Below, in pieces: positions 51,108 to 62,611 of a stretch of DNA of 64,000 nt. Under the pieces are notes generated by a model that was not told where the DNA came from, searched no databases, and worked only from the letters and a program-made list of their open reading frames with translations. The position numbers and the translations under genes were made by a program. The first letter of the stretch is position 1; each line of letters begins with the position of its first letter. Origin of the DNA: Hygrocybe punicea (lineage: Eukaryota > Basidiomycota > Agaricomycetes > Agaricales > Hygrophoraceae); contig OY744464.1 in the NCBI GenBank assembly GCA_963556145.1, forward strand, positions 1,736,001-1,800,000. Reading direction: 5' to 3'.

Positions 51108-53472
51108 TGATATGCACTCACCTGCACTGACCACTGAATTAATGAATTGAACAGGTTCTAGCTATCTTTCAAAATGAGCCCGACATGTTGCGACTTCACG
51201 ATGGCTCGCGACCACTCATGCGACCTCTCAATTGTATTGTGAACATCTCTGACAAAGTCGCAGACCAAGATAGAAAACCTTTGAATCGGATCGAGCCCCG
51301 GACTCTCACATAATCATTCACCTTTCATACAGCAATGCCCCATTTCATCTTAGATAGACTAACTTGTTTAGAACACTTATTCCCTTTCTCCCACCAGACT
51401 CCTTTGTTCTTCCTTTGTTACAAGACCATCTTCATCCTCCTTTCAGCACCATGTTTTCATGTGATTCATACATATTCCTTTCTTTCAACCCTTATTAGAG
51501 TAAGTTTCTTTCTTTCCATGACTTTTTACTTTGCTTCCAATCTCTGACCATTGTCATATAAAATAGCAATGTAGATTACGCTTAAGAACCAGAGAAGCAC
51601 ATCGTTCCCCCCTTTCCCACTTCATTGTATCTCCCTCGAAAATCATTACGACATTACTTTCTTCGAGCTCGACCATCGCTGACTTAAGTTCAATACCTTG
51701 ACCCTCTATCATTGTCGTGACTTTAATCGCTAAGTCACACTATTGATCGCAATCGTCGCAATACTCGTAGAAGCCAATTACCTCACTTTCTCGCAATCAC
51801 ACCAGTTATAGAGTGTTGTTTTTAGTGCACAGCACCTCGATGTTACGTTTCCAGCTCCGCTTCCAACCCCGATGCCCATTCCGATACCCACCATGACGAT
51901 TCTGCACTGCACACCTTCCTTTTTCATTTCTTTTTGTCCTTTGTCTTCCTTTCAATGTCATTGTTTCTTCATTTGGACATCCTTGTATTTTCTTATTCTT
52001 GTTCTCTTTTTGTCCCTTCTTCTAGAACAATCCAGACCGACCATGGACATATCCCACGTGACCTTGTTGTACCCGAATAGTCTCCTTGCCGATGGATGTC
52101 ACCGACATTGTCTTTTCCCTTCGATATCTTGTTTACGCTATCCCACGACAAACCGATTTACAATGGCTGTACTCCCAACACAGCTAATTACCGTAATCAT
52201 CATTGGCAGCATCGCCATCACCTTCCTGATCGGTTTTTACCTTGTTATGATCTATCTTTGGCATCGGTACCGAAACCCTTCTGCCATCGATACTTCCGAC
52301 TTCCACCTCGACAATATATCGACACGTAATTGACAATTGCCATACCTGGATATATGGTTTCCACTTTCATACCCTGTGCCTACCATTATCCTCCCTGATG
52401 ATCCGACGACATTCCTCACCTGCATGCGAACTCTGAACAATCCCCGATCACAAGACATTTCACTGTTCTCTCTAATCCGACCATCGCCGAAGCACATTCT
52501 TTTGGACTTCGACCACAAACCATACGACTTCCCAAACAGTGAACCAACCCCTATCGCATATTGTTCGCACGACATCGCTTCATTGCAGTACCCGACGACT
52601 TGTTCCCACAGCTTGTCACCTGTGCCATGACTCGGAACCTGGACCCACATTCATTTACCCTTTTCCATCTATAACCTTGATACCTCCCACACCCGTTTAC
52701 AACAATACCCTTTCTTGGATGAATACTGACATCAGGTGGATTGCATTGTTCCACAGACAGGACAAGACATCATCCCTCGATACGTCATTGACACAGACCT
52801 CGACTATCCCACCATCCTAGTTGGTTTTCCCTCCATACATTCCTTTGTTTTCCTTTATACCGACCTTGTTGCTATGTCCCTGCTACCTCAAGACACTCTC
52901 ATCACCAATCCTACACTGGACGATACCCATCTTCGACCCGACCATGCAATGCACTTGCCAAACTGCACACTTGCCCATTACAGCAAGTGTAGACCCCGAA
53001 TTGGCAATTCTGCATGTCACATGATCTGATAACAAATCATCCGAGTCATCTGGACCTCTTCTATCCTCAACGACACCCGGGCCTCCAGTTGGATCGCGAG
53101 AACATCGACATGAGGACGCCTCATGTATGTCTCATGGTGAACACATGGTAGAGTTGGACATGTTGTGGCTTCATGGTTGTATTCCTATTTACCCCCCCTC
53201 AAGTCCATTCACTATATCTACTGTCCTTGTTGTTGGTTCGGACTTTTTCTTCTTTCCTTTCCTTACGTTTAGTCTGGTTCTTGGGGCAGACCCCCTTGTC
53301 TTGGGTAACCCCCACGGCTCGCAATGACTTTAGACCACGAACCTCATCCCTTGTAGCAGTGTTATCTACCAATGAAACTGCTGTTCTTCCCTCTGGAAAC
53401 CACCCCCCTGTTAAGTTGATTGTTGCCGGAGCCCGCTGCAGAAGCGATCCGTAACACTTGACTTGCATATCA
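51108..53472 (+). repeat. 3' LTR of gypsy E, interrupted
   Basis: 51108-51840 and 53462-53472 together match the 5' LTR over its full 744 bp. The end reads GACTTGCATATCA against GACTTGTGTATCA in the 5' copy; one ancestral CpG would explain both. Confidence 0.85.
51841..53456. repeat. Large solo LTR (1,616 bp) of another gypsy-type family
   Basis: It starts TGTTACG and ends CGTAACA, and is flanked by CTCGA (51836-51840) and CTTGA (53457-53461), a 5-bp duplication with one CpG change. The inside is pyrimidine-rich without a gene. The 5-bp duplication and inverted ends differ from the 4-bp group around it. Confidence 0.75.
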
Positions 53473-54104
53473 GCGTGCTCACTGGCATCTAGCATCAAGG
53501 GAGAAGTCCCATATACAAAACTAACAGACCGACCTGTCGACACCTCACTATTCCATGACACACAGGAAAGGGAAACTCGACAAGAGAGCCACAAAGTGCA
53601 TCCTCATCTGGTACCCACTTGGCAAAAAGGCCTACCTATTACTGGACGTCAAAACAAAATGAAACTTCACATCCAGACACATCAAATTTGATGAGAAAGG
53701 GATGCTGCCCAAGGACCTATGCACAAGCTCCCCAGATGGGCCCAGGGATCAGTGGGAGGAGCTACTTCGAACTCCATGTGAGCGCGACCAACACAACGAC
53801 ATAATGCAACACCAACCGCAACCAACACCAACCGCTGACAATGACAATTCCTCCCAAACAGATCCAAATAAAGAACCCACAACCGTCAGCTCATTGTGAG
53901 ACACGAACGAACAACCCCCGCCAATGTCGAACACACCAGCCCAGACTCAGGGAAATGACGTAACTCGTGAAATGGCATCGCGGATCCCATGACGAATGCC
54001 AGGACCCAGAATCAAGGTCAAAATTGCGCCGACTCCACAACTGAAGCACCCAGCGCCCACACACAAGCCAGCAAAAGTGGTGGCAGGAATACAGAGAAGC
54101 ATGC
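53473..54104 (+). pseudogene. Ty1/copia, region after integrase
   Basis: It resumes the copia reading frame after gypsy E with IKGEVPYTKLTDRPVDTSLF, then KLDKRATKCILIWYP and HIKFDEKGMLPKD, the usual stretch between integrase and reverse transcriptase. Two or more frame changes and stops occur. It is cut by the solo LTR at 54105. Confidence 0.72.
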
Positions 54105-54748
54105 TGATACACTATATGTAGCTCTAAGAAGGGAAATCCTACAACTACTAAAGGTGAAAAGGTGCAAGGAAGCCTCAGAAAGCCTACACTAGTATAGGAA
54201 AGGGAAGATAAGTAATATAAGTGTATGAGAAACTCAATAGAAGTGCTGCGATCAAAACTGGAGTGGTGCGATCAAAATCAAAGAGTTGCGATAAAATCAA
54301 AAGTTGCAGTGAGATTGAAGGGTCGGATGGTGAGAGAACGTGATGGAATGTGAAGAGAATGGAACTAGGATGAAGGGGAAGCTCTGAGACGAAGGGGGAA
54401 TGACGGTCTGTCTTGATTCTCTGGGGGTTCTCTGTCTAGTGGCTGATACAGGCAGGTATATAAGCTGTAAGGACAAAGGAAGAGAGATGAAAGGGTGATA
54501 CTAAAAGGAGATATGTGAGATAAAGGGCATATAGAAGAAAGGATAGGTAGAAAGAACAGTAAATGAATATAGAGAACAAAGAGAACAAAGGAAATACTTC
54601 AAAGTGCGATAACTAAATATCTCCGAAGTTGCAGAAGATCGCAATAGTTGCGATGTGATTGGAAGGTAAAAGAGTGGTAAGTTGCATCAAATCGCAAGGA
54701 ATCACAAAATATATAAAATCGGGGCTCAGGATGGCTGAGTGCGTATCA
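54105..54748. repeat. Solo LTR (644 bp) in the copia element
   Basis: It starts TGATACACTATATGTAGC and ends GAGTGCGTATCA. Flanks are ATGC on both sides (54101-54104 and 54749-54752). It is rich in GTTGCGATC-like words. No copy of the rest of its element is visible. Confidence 0.75.
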
Positions 54749-55005
54749 ATGCGCACCTGAAACCCAGCCAACAGAAACACCAACTACAATGAGAAAGTGC
54801 AGGAAGAACAGATGCAACAGCTACATTGAACACTCGAATGAGAAGCCAGAAGGCTCACAGAATGAAGAGGAATGGAAACTGAAAAAGATGAACCCAATGC
54901 ACCAGTGCACACCCAAACCAATGAAGGGCATGATGACCTTGCAGACGACATGCACTTTGCTGGCCTAGCTAACACCAGCCCATCGAATGACAACCTCCCC
55001 AGTAG
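54749..55005 (+). pseudogene. Ty1/copia, last visible piece
   Basis: After the LTR the acidic linker continues (TEKDEPNAPVHTQTNEGHDD). Reverse transcriptase is not reached; a minisatellite replaces it from about 55,010. Confidence 0.5.
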
Positions 55006-55009
55006 ACCC

Positions 55010-55600
55010 AGTCATTTTGGTTAACCCAATCGCAGATATAGTTGCAAAAGGTAGGTACACATAGTGCAGTTGCTTGCTGGGGGGGTAGGTTAACCCAAAA
55101 GACAGCTCTTGCTGGGGAAATGTGGTGTGGTAGGTTGACCCAGGTACAGCTCTTGCTGGTCAAGGGCAGCTGGGTGGGTCAACCCAGTGTCAGCTCTGCC
55201 ATGGGGTAGGTTAACCCAGGGCAGCTATTCCAGGATGGTTGGGTTGACCCAGGCCCAGCTGTTCAAGCAATGTGGGTTGACCTGACTTCAGCTATTGCTG
55301 CAGCACTGGGTTGACCCTCAACTAGCTCTTGCTGCAGGCTAGGGTTGACCTGGGTCCAGCTGGTGCTGCAGAACTGGGTTGACCTGGGCCCATTGCTTGC
55401 TGCAGGGTAGGGTGACTGGGGTCCAGCTATTGCTGCAGCACTGGGTTGACCAGGGTCCAGCTATTGATGCAGCACTGGGTTGACCCAGGTCCAGCATTTG
55501 CTGCAGCACTGGGTTGACCCGGGTCCAGCACTTGCTGTGGGGCTTGGGTTGACCAGGATCCAGATATTGCTGCAGCACTGGGTTGACTGGTGTTTTGTGT
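55010..55600. repeat. Minisatellite, about 34-bp unit with GGGTTGACCC and CAGC..TTGCTGCAG core
   Basis: About 15 imperfect units such as GGGTTGACCCAGGTCCAGCA followed by TTTGCTGCAGCACT. The last six are the most regular. The unit shares its layout with the 33-bp array at 45 kb. Confidence 0.8.
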
Positions 55601-56509
55601 GGGAAGTGTTTGAACAAATCCACACCAAGGGTTTTCAGAGTGTGTCATTGATCGGGAAATTACCTTGTTGTCCTTTGGGATCAAGGATTTAGCTCTTTAA
55701 TAACTCTGGGTTATTCCTGTTGGGTGGTGGGGTTTGAATGTGAATCCTATCAAAGGTTAGCTTTGAGGAATACAACAAATACTTGACAATAATATAAGTC
55801 AGATGTATGACTTATAGAGGATGAGTGAACAGTGAGGTCTTCCCTACTGAAGGTAAAGACTTTGAGTGACAAGAGGTATGCGAGAGTATAAGCGGATAAT
55901 AACTCAAGCAAGTATGAACAGTGTAAGATGAATGAGTGTACAACAGTCAAGTATACAAGTAGCAAGTATACAATGAGCAGAGGTACAACAGAGATGAGTG
56001 ATAGATGATGGGCAATGGGCGATAGACAAGGGGCAATGGGCGAGTGTAACAGTAGATGTCAAACAAAGGGAGGTGTGACAAAATACTATCTGCAGAATGA
56101 ATGAACTGAACAATAGGCAAATAGAATTGATAATCAAGATATCGGACTTTATTCTGAAGCTTCAAATGCACATTAGCTACTAGTGCAGAATAAAGTACTG
56201 GGATATCTTTGGTGATGACCAATAGAACTTAAAAGAAATTGAATGTGACTGTACTATGTGACAGAATACAAAGAATATATATCAAACAAGTAATAAGGGA
56301 GTATCAATATATCTGAGATTGATAATCCTTAGACAAATGAATGATGACTTGAACTGCAATTGGTATTTGAAGTACTAGCTACTATATAAGTAGGTAATAC
56401 AAACAAACAAAGAGGGGGTGAATCAGAATCTGGGAGAGGGACTGTCCTGTGACTGGGCCTGTCAGATTAGGTGACTGGGCCATCTCCAGCAGAAACTGGG
56501 CTCTATATA

Positions 56510-56890
56510 TACCTATTCTACAGCAGGAGTCATACTGAGTTATAGAAAGGTATATGAAATGGAGAGCATAGGTTATGACTCATAGGGAGTCATATAGGGC
56601 AGAGGCATAGGTTTATGACTCATAAGGAGTCATAATAATGAAGGGCATAGGGATTATGACTCAGAAGGAATCATAAGAAAGGAAGGCATGGGTTTGTGAC
56701 TCATACAGAGTCAATTACTGAGTCACATAGGTACTCTAATCCAAGAAGGGGGTATAATGAGTCAGGAATAGTCATAATGAGTCATGGGTGGTCATAATGA
56801 GTCATGGGGGGTCATGAATATGTCATAAGGGTCATAATTTGTCATGGATAGACCAATGAGTCACATTTGATGGGAGTGAGTCATTTTGCT
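56510..56890. repeat. Cluster of TGAGTCAT / ATGACTCA words
   Basis: Around 20 copies of TGAGTCAT, GACTCAT or GAGTCATA in 380 bp, spaced irregularly at 12-40 bp. The core TGAGTCA is also an AP-1/Gcn4-type site, but here it looks like a decaying tandem repeat. Confidence 0.6.
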
Positions 56891-57184
56891 GATCTAATCT
56901 TGGGTGTGTGAATCAAAGGCAAGGGCAGTGCCAGGCTGTGCTTCTAGAATCATCTTCCTGAGGCTATGTTCTTGATCAATTGATGCCATGCCATGTGTGT
57001 ATTCTTATCAGTTAAGAAAAAGATAAGATCAGGGCTGGACTGTATTTGATCAATTGATGTGAAATGTGATGTGCTTCTTGATCAGGGAATGATGGGTGGC
57101 ATGTGTTATCTCTATGATTGGAGATAAGGATGTGGCTGTGCTTCTTGTGCTTCTTTGGCCTCTGATAAGATGTTTGGGGGCCTT

Positions 57185-57375
57185 ATCAGTTAAGATAAGG
57201 GTATTCCTTCATATCCTCTGCATAGATAAGGGTTTTCTTGCATGTCCCTTCTGTAGATAAGGGTTTCCTTGCATGTCCCTTGTATAGATAAGGGTTTCAT
57301 GTGTGTCCTATGTGCAGATAAGGATTTCCTGAGTGTCCTATGTGAAAATAAGGGTATTCCTTTCTACCCCATATG
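57185..57375. repeat. Tandem repeat, 31-34-bp unit with ATAAGGGTTTCCTTGCATG
   Basis: Six units, each beginning GATAAGGGT and followed by TTCC-TTGCATGTCCC-type sequence. Identity between neighbours is high in the middle and falls to the right. Confidence 0.75.
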
Positions 57376-57384
57376 CAGATGGGG

Positions 57385-60043
57385 GTGCTTCAGTATGAAT
57401 GGTCCTTGTAACATTGTGTGTGCTGTAGGGATTTTGACTAGTGACAGCATACTGCTATCTTTTGATCCAAATCCTTTTTGGATCATGACACTGGTCTGGC
57501 ATGGGATAAGTCATGTCATGGGCTGCCCAATGCCTTTTAATCTTGTGGAAATTGTCAATATCTATGGATTGGACATGGTCAAGGGAGGCAATGGCGGTGA
57601 TAGATTTAATTATGATGTTTATAAAAATGGGATACTCAAAAAAGTCTTCAACCTTATGGGCATGAAAACACAAGACATTAATCCATCAATGGACGAAGTC
57701 AAATAATTCCACAGCATTAGTAGTTCGAGTTGGGGGGCTATCTGAAAACTGATCGCTCAGAATGCTGTCATTGAATTGTCTACTGGTGACATGGTCCAGA
57801 TCATATCAGGCGAGCAACAGGGTTTGTGTTAGTGTTGGGGAAGTTTGGTTTGGTCCAGTTTGAGGCTTTTTTTGCCCAAACCAAGACCGAATGGTTTGGT
57901 TTCTGCGAAGATTTCCAGGAACCAGACCGAAACTGATCAAAACCATTTCAATCAGTGTGGTTTGGTCCAAACTCGGTTTAAACTGAGACTGTTGCATATT
58001 CACCTCACAAGAGCCACACACATCAGTTGATGTAGCCAGCGTCTTCGCAAGGTGGGATTGGGGGGGGTAGGTGAGTTGCCCAGCTCCATTTCTGACCTCG
58101 CAAGAGAGCCGCACACGTCAATTGACATGGCCAGCCTCATTGCAAGGTGGGATTGGGGAGCAGGGGCTGCAAGGCCCAGTCCTGGTGAAATGCATGCGTA
58201 CAACACATGCGTTCCACCTCAGTTGCATCCAGGTGGTGGTGTCTCAATGCATCATACATGCAACGACAGGCAGGTGGAACCCTTTTTGGTCATTGCATAG
58301 TGACGATGGTGGTGGTGGTGGTGATCATGGTGTGGTGGTGGTGGTGATCATGGTGGTGCAGTGTCATGTTCTGTATTATGAGAATAAAATCAATGAAAAG
58401 ATTTGATGAAAAAACATACCATGAAGCAGCGGGGATGGATGCACCACCCCCCACTGCTTGTTCTGACCCAATCCACCCCGTTCACCTTCATTTGCATGTG
58501 TGCGCATTGGAGGCATTGGTGTGTCTGGTGCAGCATTGATGGCTGCTGTCATGGTTGTGGCCATCGTGGTGGTGGTGGTGGTGATAGTGGTGATAGTGGT
58601 GGTGGTGTGTCAACCTGTAATTTGTTAATGTGTTAGTTAAGTTCAAATAAATAAAAATAAAAAACATACATGGGCAGCAGGGAGTACCCCTCTGCCCATT
58701 GTGTTGACCTCAGGTGCTCCATCATCCTCGTTTGGCATACATCAGGGGTGTTGTTGGTGGGGTTTGGTGACTTTGGGTGACTTTCAAAGTCAGCCAAGTA
58801 TCCGACTTGGGACTGTCGGTTTGCAGTTCAAACTGAGTTTGAAACCGTTTCGGCCCACAGCCAAATCTCCCAAACTGAGACTGAATGATTCAGTCTCTGC
58901 TAGAAATTCCCAAACCAAAACCAAAACCGGCAGTTTTGGTTCGGTCTAAACCAGGTTTGGGTCGGTCTGAGACTGAACTTCCCCAACACTAGTTTGTGTG
59001 GAGAGTTGATAAATGTCAGAACCGATGCCGTCCAAGTTCTATTGAAGACTGGCAACAGCACCAGGCAGTCGGTTGATGTTCCTTGTGATATTGTCCAGAA
59101 ATATTTCGAGAGTGGGGATTATGTCAGGGTTAGGGTGGGAATGGAGCGAGGGAGATCAGGATGGGTTATCACCTGCCATCAGAGCATTGTCACATTATTC
59201 AAGCCATTAACTTCAACACATGTATGTCTGCAACAACCTTGCCAATGTAGAACTCATTGGCATCAGTGGCATCACAGGTTTCAGTATCTTCACGAGATTT
59301 GGACATCACCGAACCCGACTATTCTGATGAAATGCCACCAGCTTCCACTGAGGTCTATGACAAAATTACCCACAATCCTTTGGTGGGATTGCATGTATTG
59401 ATCACTTCCGGCCAGTATAAAGGTTATTGTGGCCTAATCAAATTTACCCAGAACTCCATCATCCAAGTTGAGTTGGAGGTGGGGCTTACGGTGATCATGA
59501 TACAGTCAAGTATGGTGTTGAATCACAGGTAACATCCTTCACTATTGACCAGATATTCAGGATTGATTTGAAATTCGCCAGGACTGGTTGACCTCTTTGA
59601 CAATTTGTGATCATACCTGCCCAAGATGACATTCGCTTGTCCAACAAGCTGATCACTTCTTCCACCCCCCTTCCTGAGCCACTGTCAGGAGTCAGTACAA
59701 CGTAGGATCTGTCTTCTTGGACACCTGGTGCCAATAATTACAATGACCTTCGAGTCCAGGCTTTGGGTAGCATTATTTGACAGTATGTTGAACTTCACTA
59801 ACTTGCCCTTTCATAGGGCTCCCTGATGATTGGCTTTTGGACCCAAAGCTTCACGAGAGAAGGCTAACAATAATCATCTCAGGGTTGACCGGCCTCTTGG
59901 GTTGGCATCTCAGTCAATATGAACATCAGATTGGAGTCCTGGACAACACCACACTTCACTGGGGATCATCAGAGGTGATCTGCAAGCTGAAGGATTATTC
60001 CCAAACAAAGCTCAAGGTACCCATTATTGTGTTTTGCATGTGA
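57385..60043 (+). pseudogene. Spt5-like KOW-domain gene, split by a hAT-like element
   Basis: Segments in order: NPFWIMTLVWHGISH; FNYDVYKNGILKKVFNLMGM (like the Spt5 region before its first KOW); a KOW motif STGDMVQIISGEQQGL; insertion 57830-58991; then CGELINVRTDAVQVLL; a second KOW GDYVRVRVGMERGRSGWVI; a third region NPLVGLHVLITSGQYKGYCG; and an end WHLSQYEHQIGV. Stops and possible introns separate them. Spt5 family proteins bind RNA polymerase II during elongation. This copy lies in repeat DNA and is disrupted, so it is probably a dead extra paralogue. The end at 60043 is the stop of the last open segment. Confidence 0.65.
57830..58991. mobile_element. hAT-like non-autonomous element (1,162 bp) with perfect 8-bp target duplication
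   Basis: The left end TAGTGTTGGGGAAGTTTGGT and the complement of the right end TAGTGTTGGGGAAGTTCAGT form inverted repeats. GTTTGTGT lies on both sides (57822-57829 and 58992-58999). Subterminal regions hold many CCAAACCG/CGGTTTGG-like words. The inside has a duplicated block (CAAGGTGGGATTGGGG at about 58,049 and 58,142) and GGT microsatellites (58,303-58,357 and 58,567-58,611). No transposase is present. Confidence 0.88.
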
Positions 60044-60520
60044 CTTTGCCAACGTCACAGTCACACTTCATTTTGAGCGCCCAACTCAAAATTGCCATAA
60101 CTCATGTAATACTCAACATACAGCTTATCAGTTTGAAATATGAGAGTTCGAATATAATGTCTGGATATTCACAGTGTAAAAAGTCCCAAAAACGGTCACA
60201 CAAAAAACCAAATTTTTTGGTGCAACCCCCCCACGTGCAACACCTCCAGAAGCTTCGGGAGTCCACCAGGCGGTGGAAAACTTCACATGCATGCTCCCCA
60301 GCAGTCCATCTTAATGCTGGGAGCTGTATTATTATTATTAATAAAAGGGACCGTTCATGCACAGCAGGTTTCAACGAGAATATTTTGGTATATTGGGGCA
60401 GGACAACTTGTAGCAACAGGCAAAAATAAAAAGCGTAGAAATATGAAATTGGGCCGCACACACCTCGAAAAGACAACAGAGGATGTGTGATTGGCTTAGC
60501 ATTGTGTTTCCAACTGGATT
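60044..60520. other. Spacer without a recognisable gene
   Basis: It holds a TTA microsatellite (about 60,330) and several short open frames, none with a domain. It should include 3' UTR of the minus-strand gene that ends at 60521. Confidence 0.4.
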
Positions 60521-62433
60521 TTAAGCCGTGTCAATGTCAGACATGATCTGGAAGACTCTGGCCTTTATCAGTGCAACATCTTCCTCGGCATAACGAATGA
60601 GCAGATCTGCTGTGCCCCGTCCAATGTTAATCCATTCTGCAAGCTTCTCCACAGTAATCTGATCCCCAGTAAGTTGGTGAACTCGACGGAAACCTTCTTT
60701 GTCAAAATTTGGCAGAAGTCGACTGAATTCCTCGCCGGAACGGTCAGAACGCTTGTCACAGTAATCCAGCCAGGTAGATATAAGGGGGTACTCGACTGGG
60801 GCAGCTGGGCCAGTGGTTGGCATGGCTGGATTTGGCATGAGAGGCGCTGAGTTGGTATTGTGTGCGAGTTCAGCCACAGGTTGAGGATGCAAGTGAGAAT
60901 TCCCTGTTTGAAAGGACTTGGGGTGGTAACTGTGCTGCGCCATGGCTGACTGTGCTCGTAAGTGCTGAGCTGGGGCCCTTGTGCGGGGACCATTGGCATA
61001 GATATTAAGTTCCGGAGGGACTTTATCAACTGGACATTGATTCGGTTGCCTTAGCTGTGCAGGATTACTAAATTGGCTTGCAAATGGCATGTAAAAAGAA
61101 TAATCTTACATGCAATGTCGCCCATAAATTGAGGTTCTGCTCTGTGATTGGATAACAGAGGCCCATGTGGGGATCATTGTAGCATGGAACAGGCTTTCCA
61201 GGAAGGCTATGGACATCGCACTGGAAGGTGTTAATAATTTGGGTACGCACTTGCACTTTCCGTTCATGATAATGGTCTGCATCTGTTTTCGGCCTATCCT
61301 GATCAATGACCACCGGCTTCCCAACTGACTTTCCTGTACCGCTGCTCTTCATTGAAACGATGGATTAATGCAAAGAGTTATTAAATAATAATGTGGTACT
61401 CACTTTACCATCCCTGACGAGTGCCGGATCATCACCTTTATTGAAAATTTGAACCACAACAGGTTTCATTTGACGAGTTGAACGATGGCCATTGGCAAGG
61501 ATTGGTGGAACCACAAGTGGCCGAAGAAGTGAAATCATGGTATTGAGATGAACTTGTGAGGTAAGGTCGAGTGGGAGGGACTGTTTGTTGTCTGTGCTGA
61601 AACAATACTGAGCATGGAGAGACGTAGGGTATATATTGAACATTTCAGCCAATTTTTGCTGAAGTCCGAACCACGTAGTCGTTGAATTCAACATCTCAAT
61701 TAACCGCGTCTGTGTTGTTCTGTTGTTTACCTCAATGGTGTACGTAAACGAGTCTGGCATAGAATGAGCAATGACAAAACATTCATGAGCAGATATAATC
61801 ACCATCCATGAGATCGCTGTCACTATCCTCAGACAGGGTAGTTGGCGGAGCCTTTTTCTTTGTCTTGGCAACGGCTTTTTTGCGGGCTGGCTCCTTCGGT
61901 GCCTCTTCAACCACCTCGACCTCCTCAGAATATATTTCCCTGTCTGTGTACTCCAGTTCCTCTGCCTCCTTTTCAGCTGTGTTTTCTCCCACATCAGATT
62001 CGTGTTCATCCCCGGTTTGCTCATTGAGGAGGTCTACTGCCATGCGATGGAATAAGGCCCTGACTGGGTTCGAAGCTGCATGAGTTGGCCGAGCTGAGGT
62101 GAGTTTCTGGTTGTCAGATGATGGCTTTGACGCAGCAGAGTCATCTGCATCGGAACTGAATGTCGATGCAGCTGATTTCAAGAAGGTGCCAGTTCTCGCA
62201 GGATTGGAACCATTTGTGGAAGCAGAACGAGTTGAACGGGTTCGAGTTGACATGGTTACTCTGTCAGTGCACCCCTTTTTGTTAGGATCAGTTACAGCTG
62301 ATTCCCGAGGTGCTTCATCAGCAGAGGGAGCAGGGGTGACAGTTTGGGGATTCACTGCTGCTTTTGCTTCCTGGACGGCCTTCCGTTTGGCTTTCGCTGC
62401 TTCTTGTCGTCTTTTCACAGCCCCTTGGGCCAT
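60521..62433 (-). CDS. Intact four-exon gene of unknown function, charged N-terminus and SAM-like C-terminus
   Basis: Exons 61803-62433, 61404-61753, 61110-61346 and 60521-61054; introns 49-57 nt, all GT...AG and in phase, giving 583 residues. ATG 62431-62433 begins MAQGAVKRRQEAAKAKRK. Residues 1-210 are low-complexity and Lys/Glu/Ser-rich with nuclear-localisation-like runs (KKAVAKTKKKAPP). The middle shows a beta-rich segment (FTYTIEVNNRTTQTRLIEML) and AWVRDGK-like parts; the C-terminal 75 residues (PLISTWLDYCDKR, FDKEGFRRVHQL, WINIGRGTADLLIRYA) look like a helical SAM-type fold. I believe related proteins are multi-copy in Agaricomycetes but cannot name the family. It sits between transposons, yet has no stop or frame break. 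Confidence 0.7.
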
Positions 62434-62611
62434 AGCAGGAGGAAAAGCTGTGAGTATGAGCCATTTAGTGTCAGCGTTTGTAAACACTAAAAGATCAGAC
62501 AGACTCTGGCTTTTCAAGGTCGAATCTTCAGTGCTCTGGTGCCAGGAACAACGTAAAATTTTATTTTGTACATCAACAATTACTCATGCAACCAAACAGC
62601 TCACGCAAACC
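62434..62611. promoter_or_regulatory. Divergent promoter between two unknown genes
   Basis: Only 178 bp separate the ATGs of 60521-62433 (minus) and 62612-63272 (plus). No clear TATA box is seen. Confidence 0.45.

Larger units (their letters stand above)
41799..53472 (+). mobile_element. Ty3/gypsy element E, defective and heavily invaded
   Basis: LTRs 41799-42542 and 51108-53472 are both exactly 744 bp once a 1,616-bp insertion and its target copy are removed from the second. The element has a primer-binding site, gag and protease, but most of pol is deleted between the protease tail and the 3' LTR. It contains element CD (47809-50808) and an unresolved insertion in gag. The left flank is ACGC (41795-41798); the right flank begins GCGT, so the duplication is not clean, perhaps through a 2-bp loss. 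It interrupts the copia integrase. Confidence 0.82.
55601..57384. other. AT-rich, repeat-bearing spacer without a gene
   Basis: No protein domain is seen on either strand. It contains a cluster of TGAGTCAT words (56,510-56,890) and a 31-34-bp tandem repeat (57,185-57,375). Confidence 0.5.

Noticed and set aside
41794..53477. An 11.7-kb DNA transposon with ends CACGCTGATATGCA
   Set aside because: The inverted match is explained by the LTR ends TGATATGC/GTATCA plus a chance palindrome in the flanks; LTRs of equal length, a primer-binding site and gag show that it is a gypsy element.
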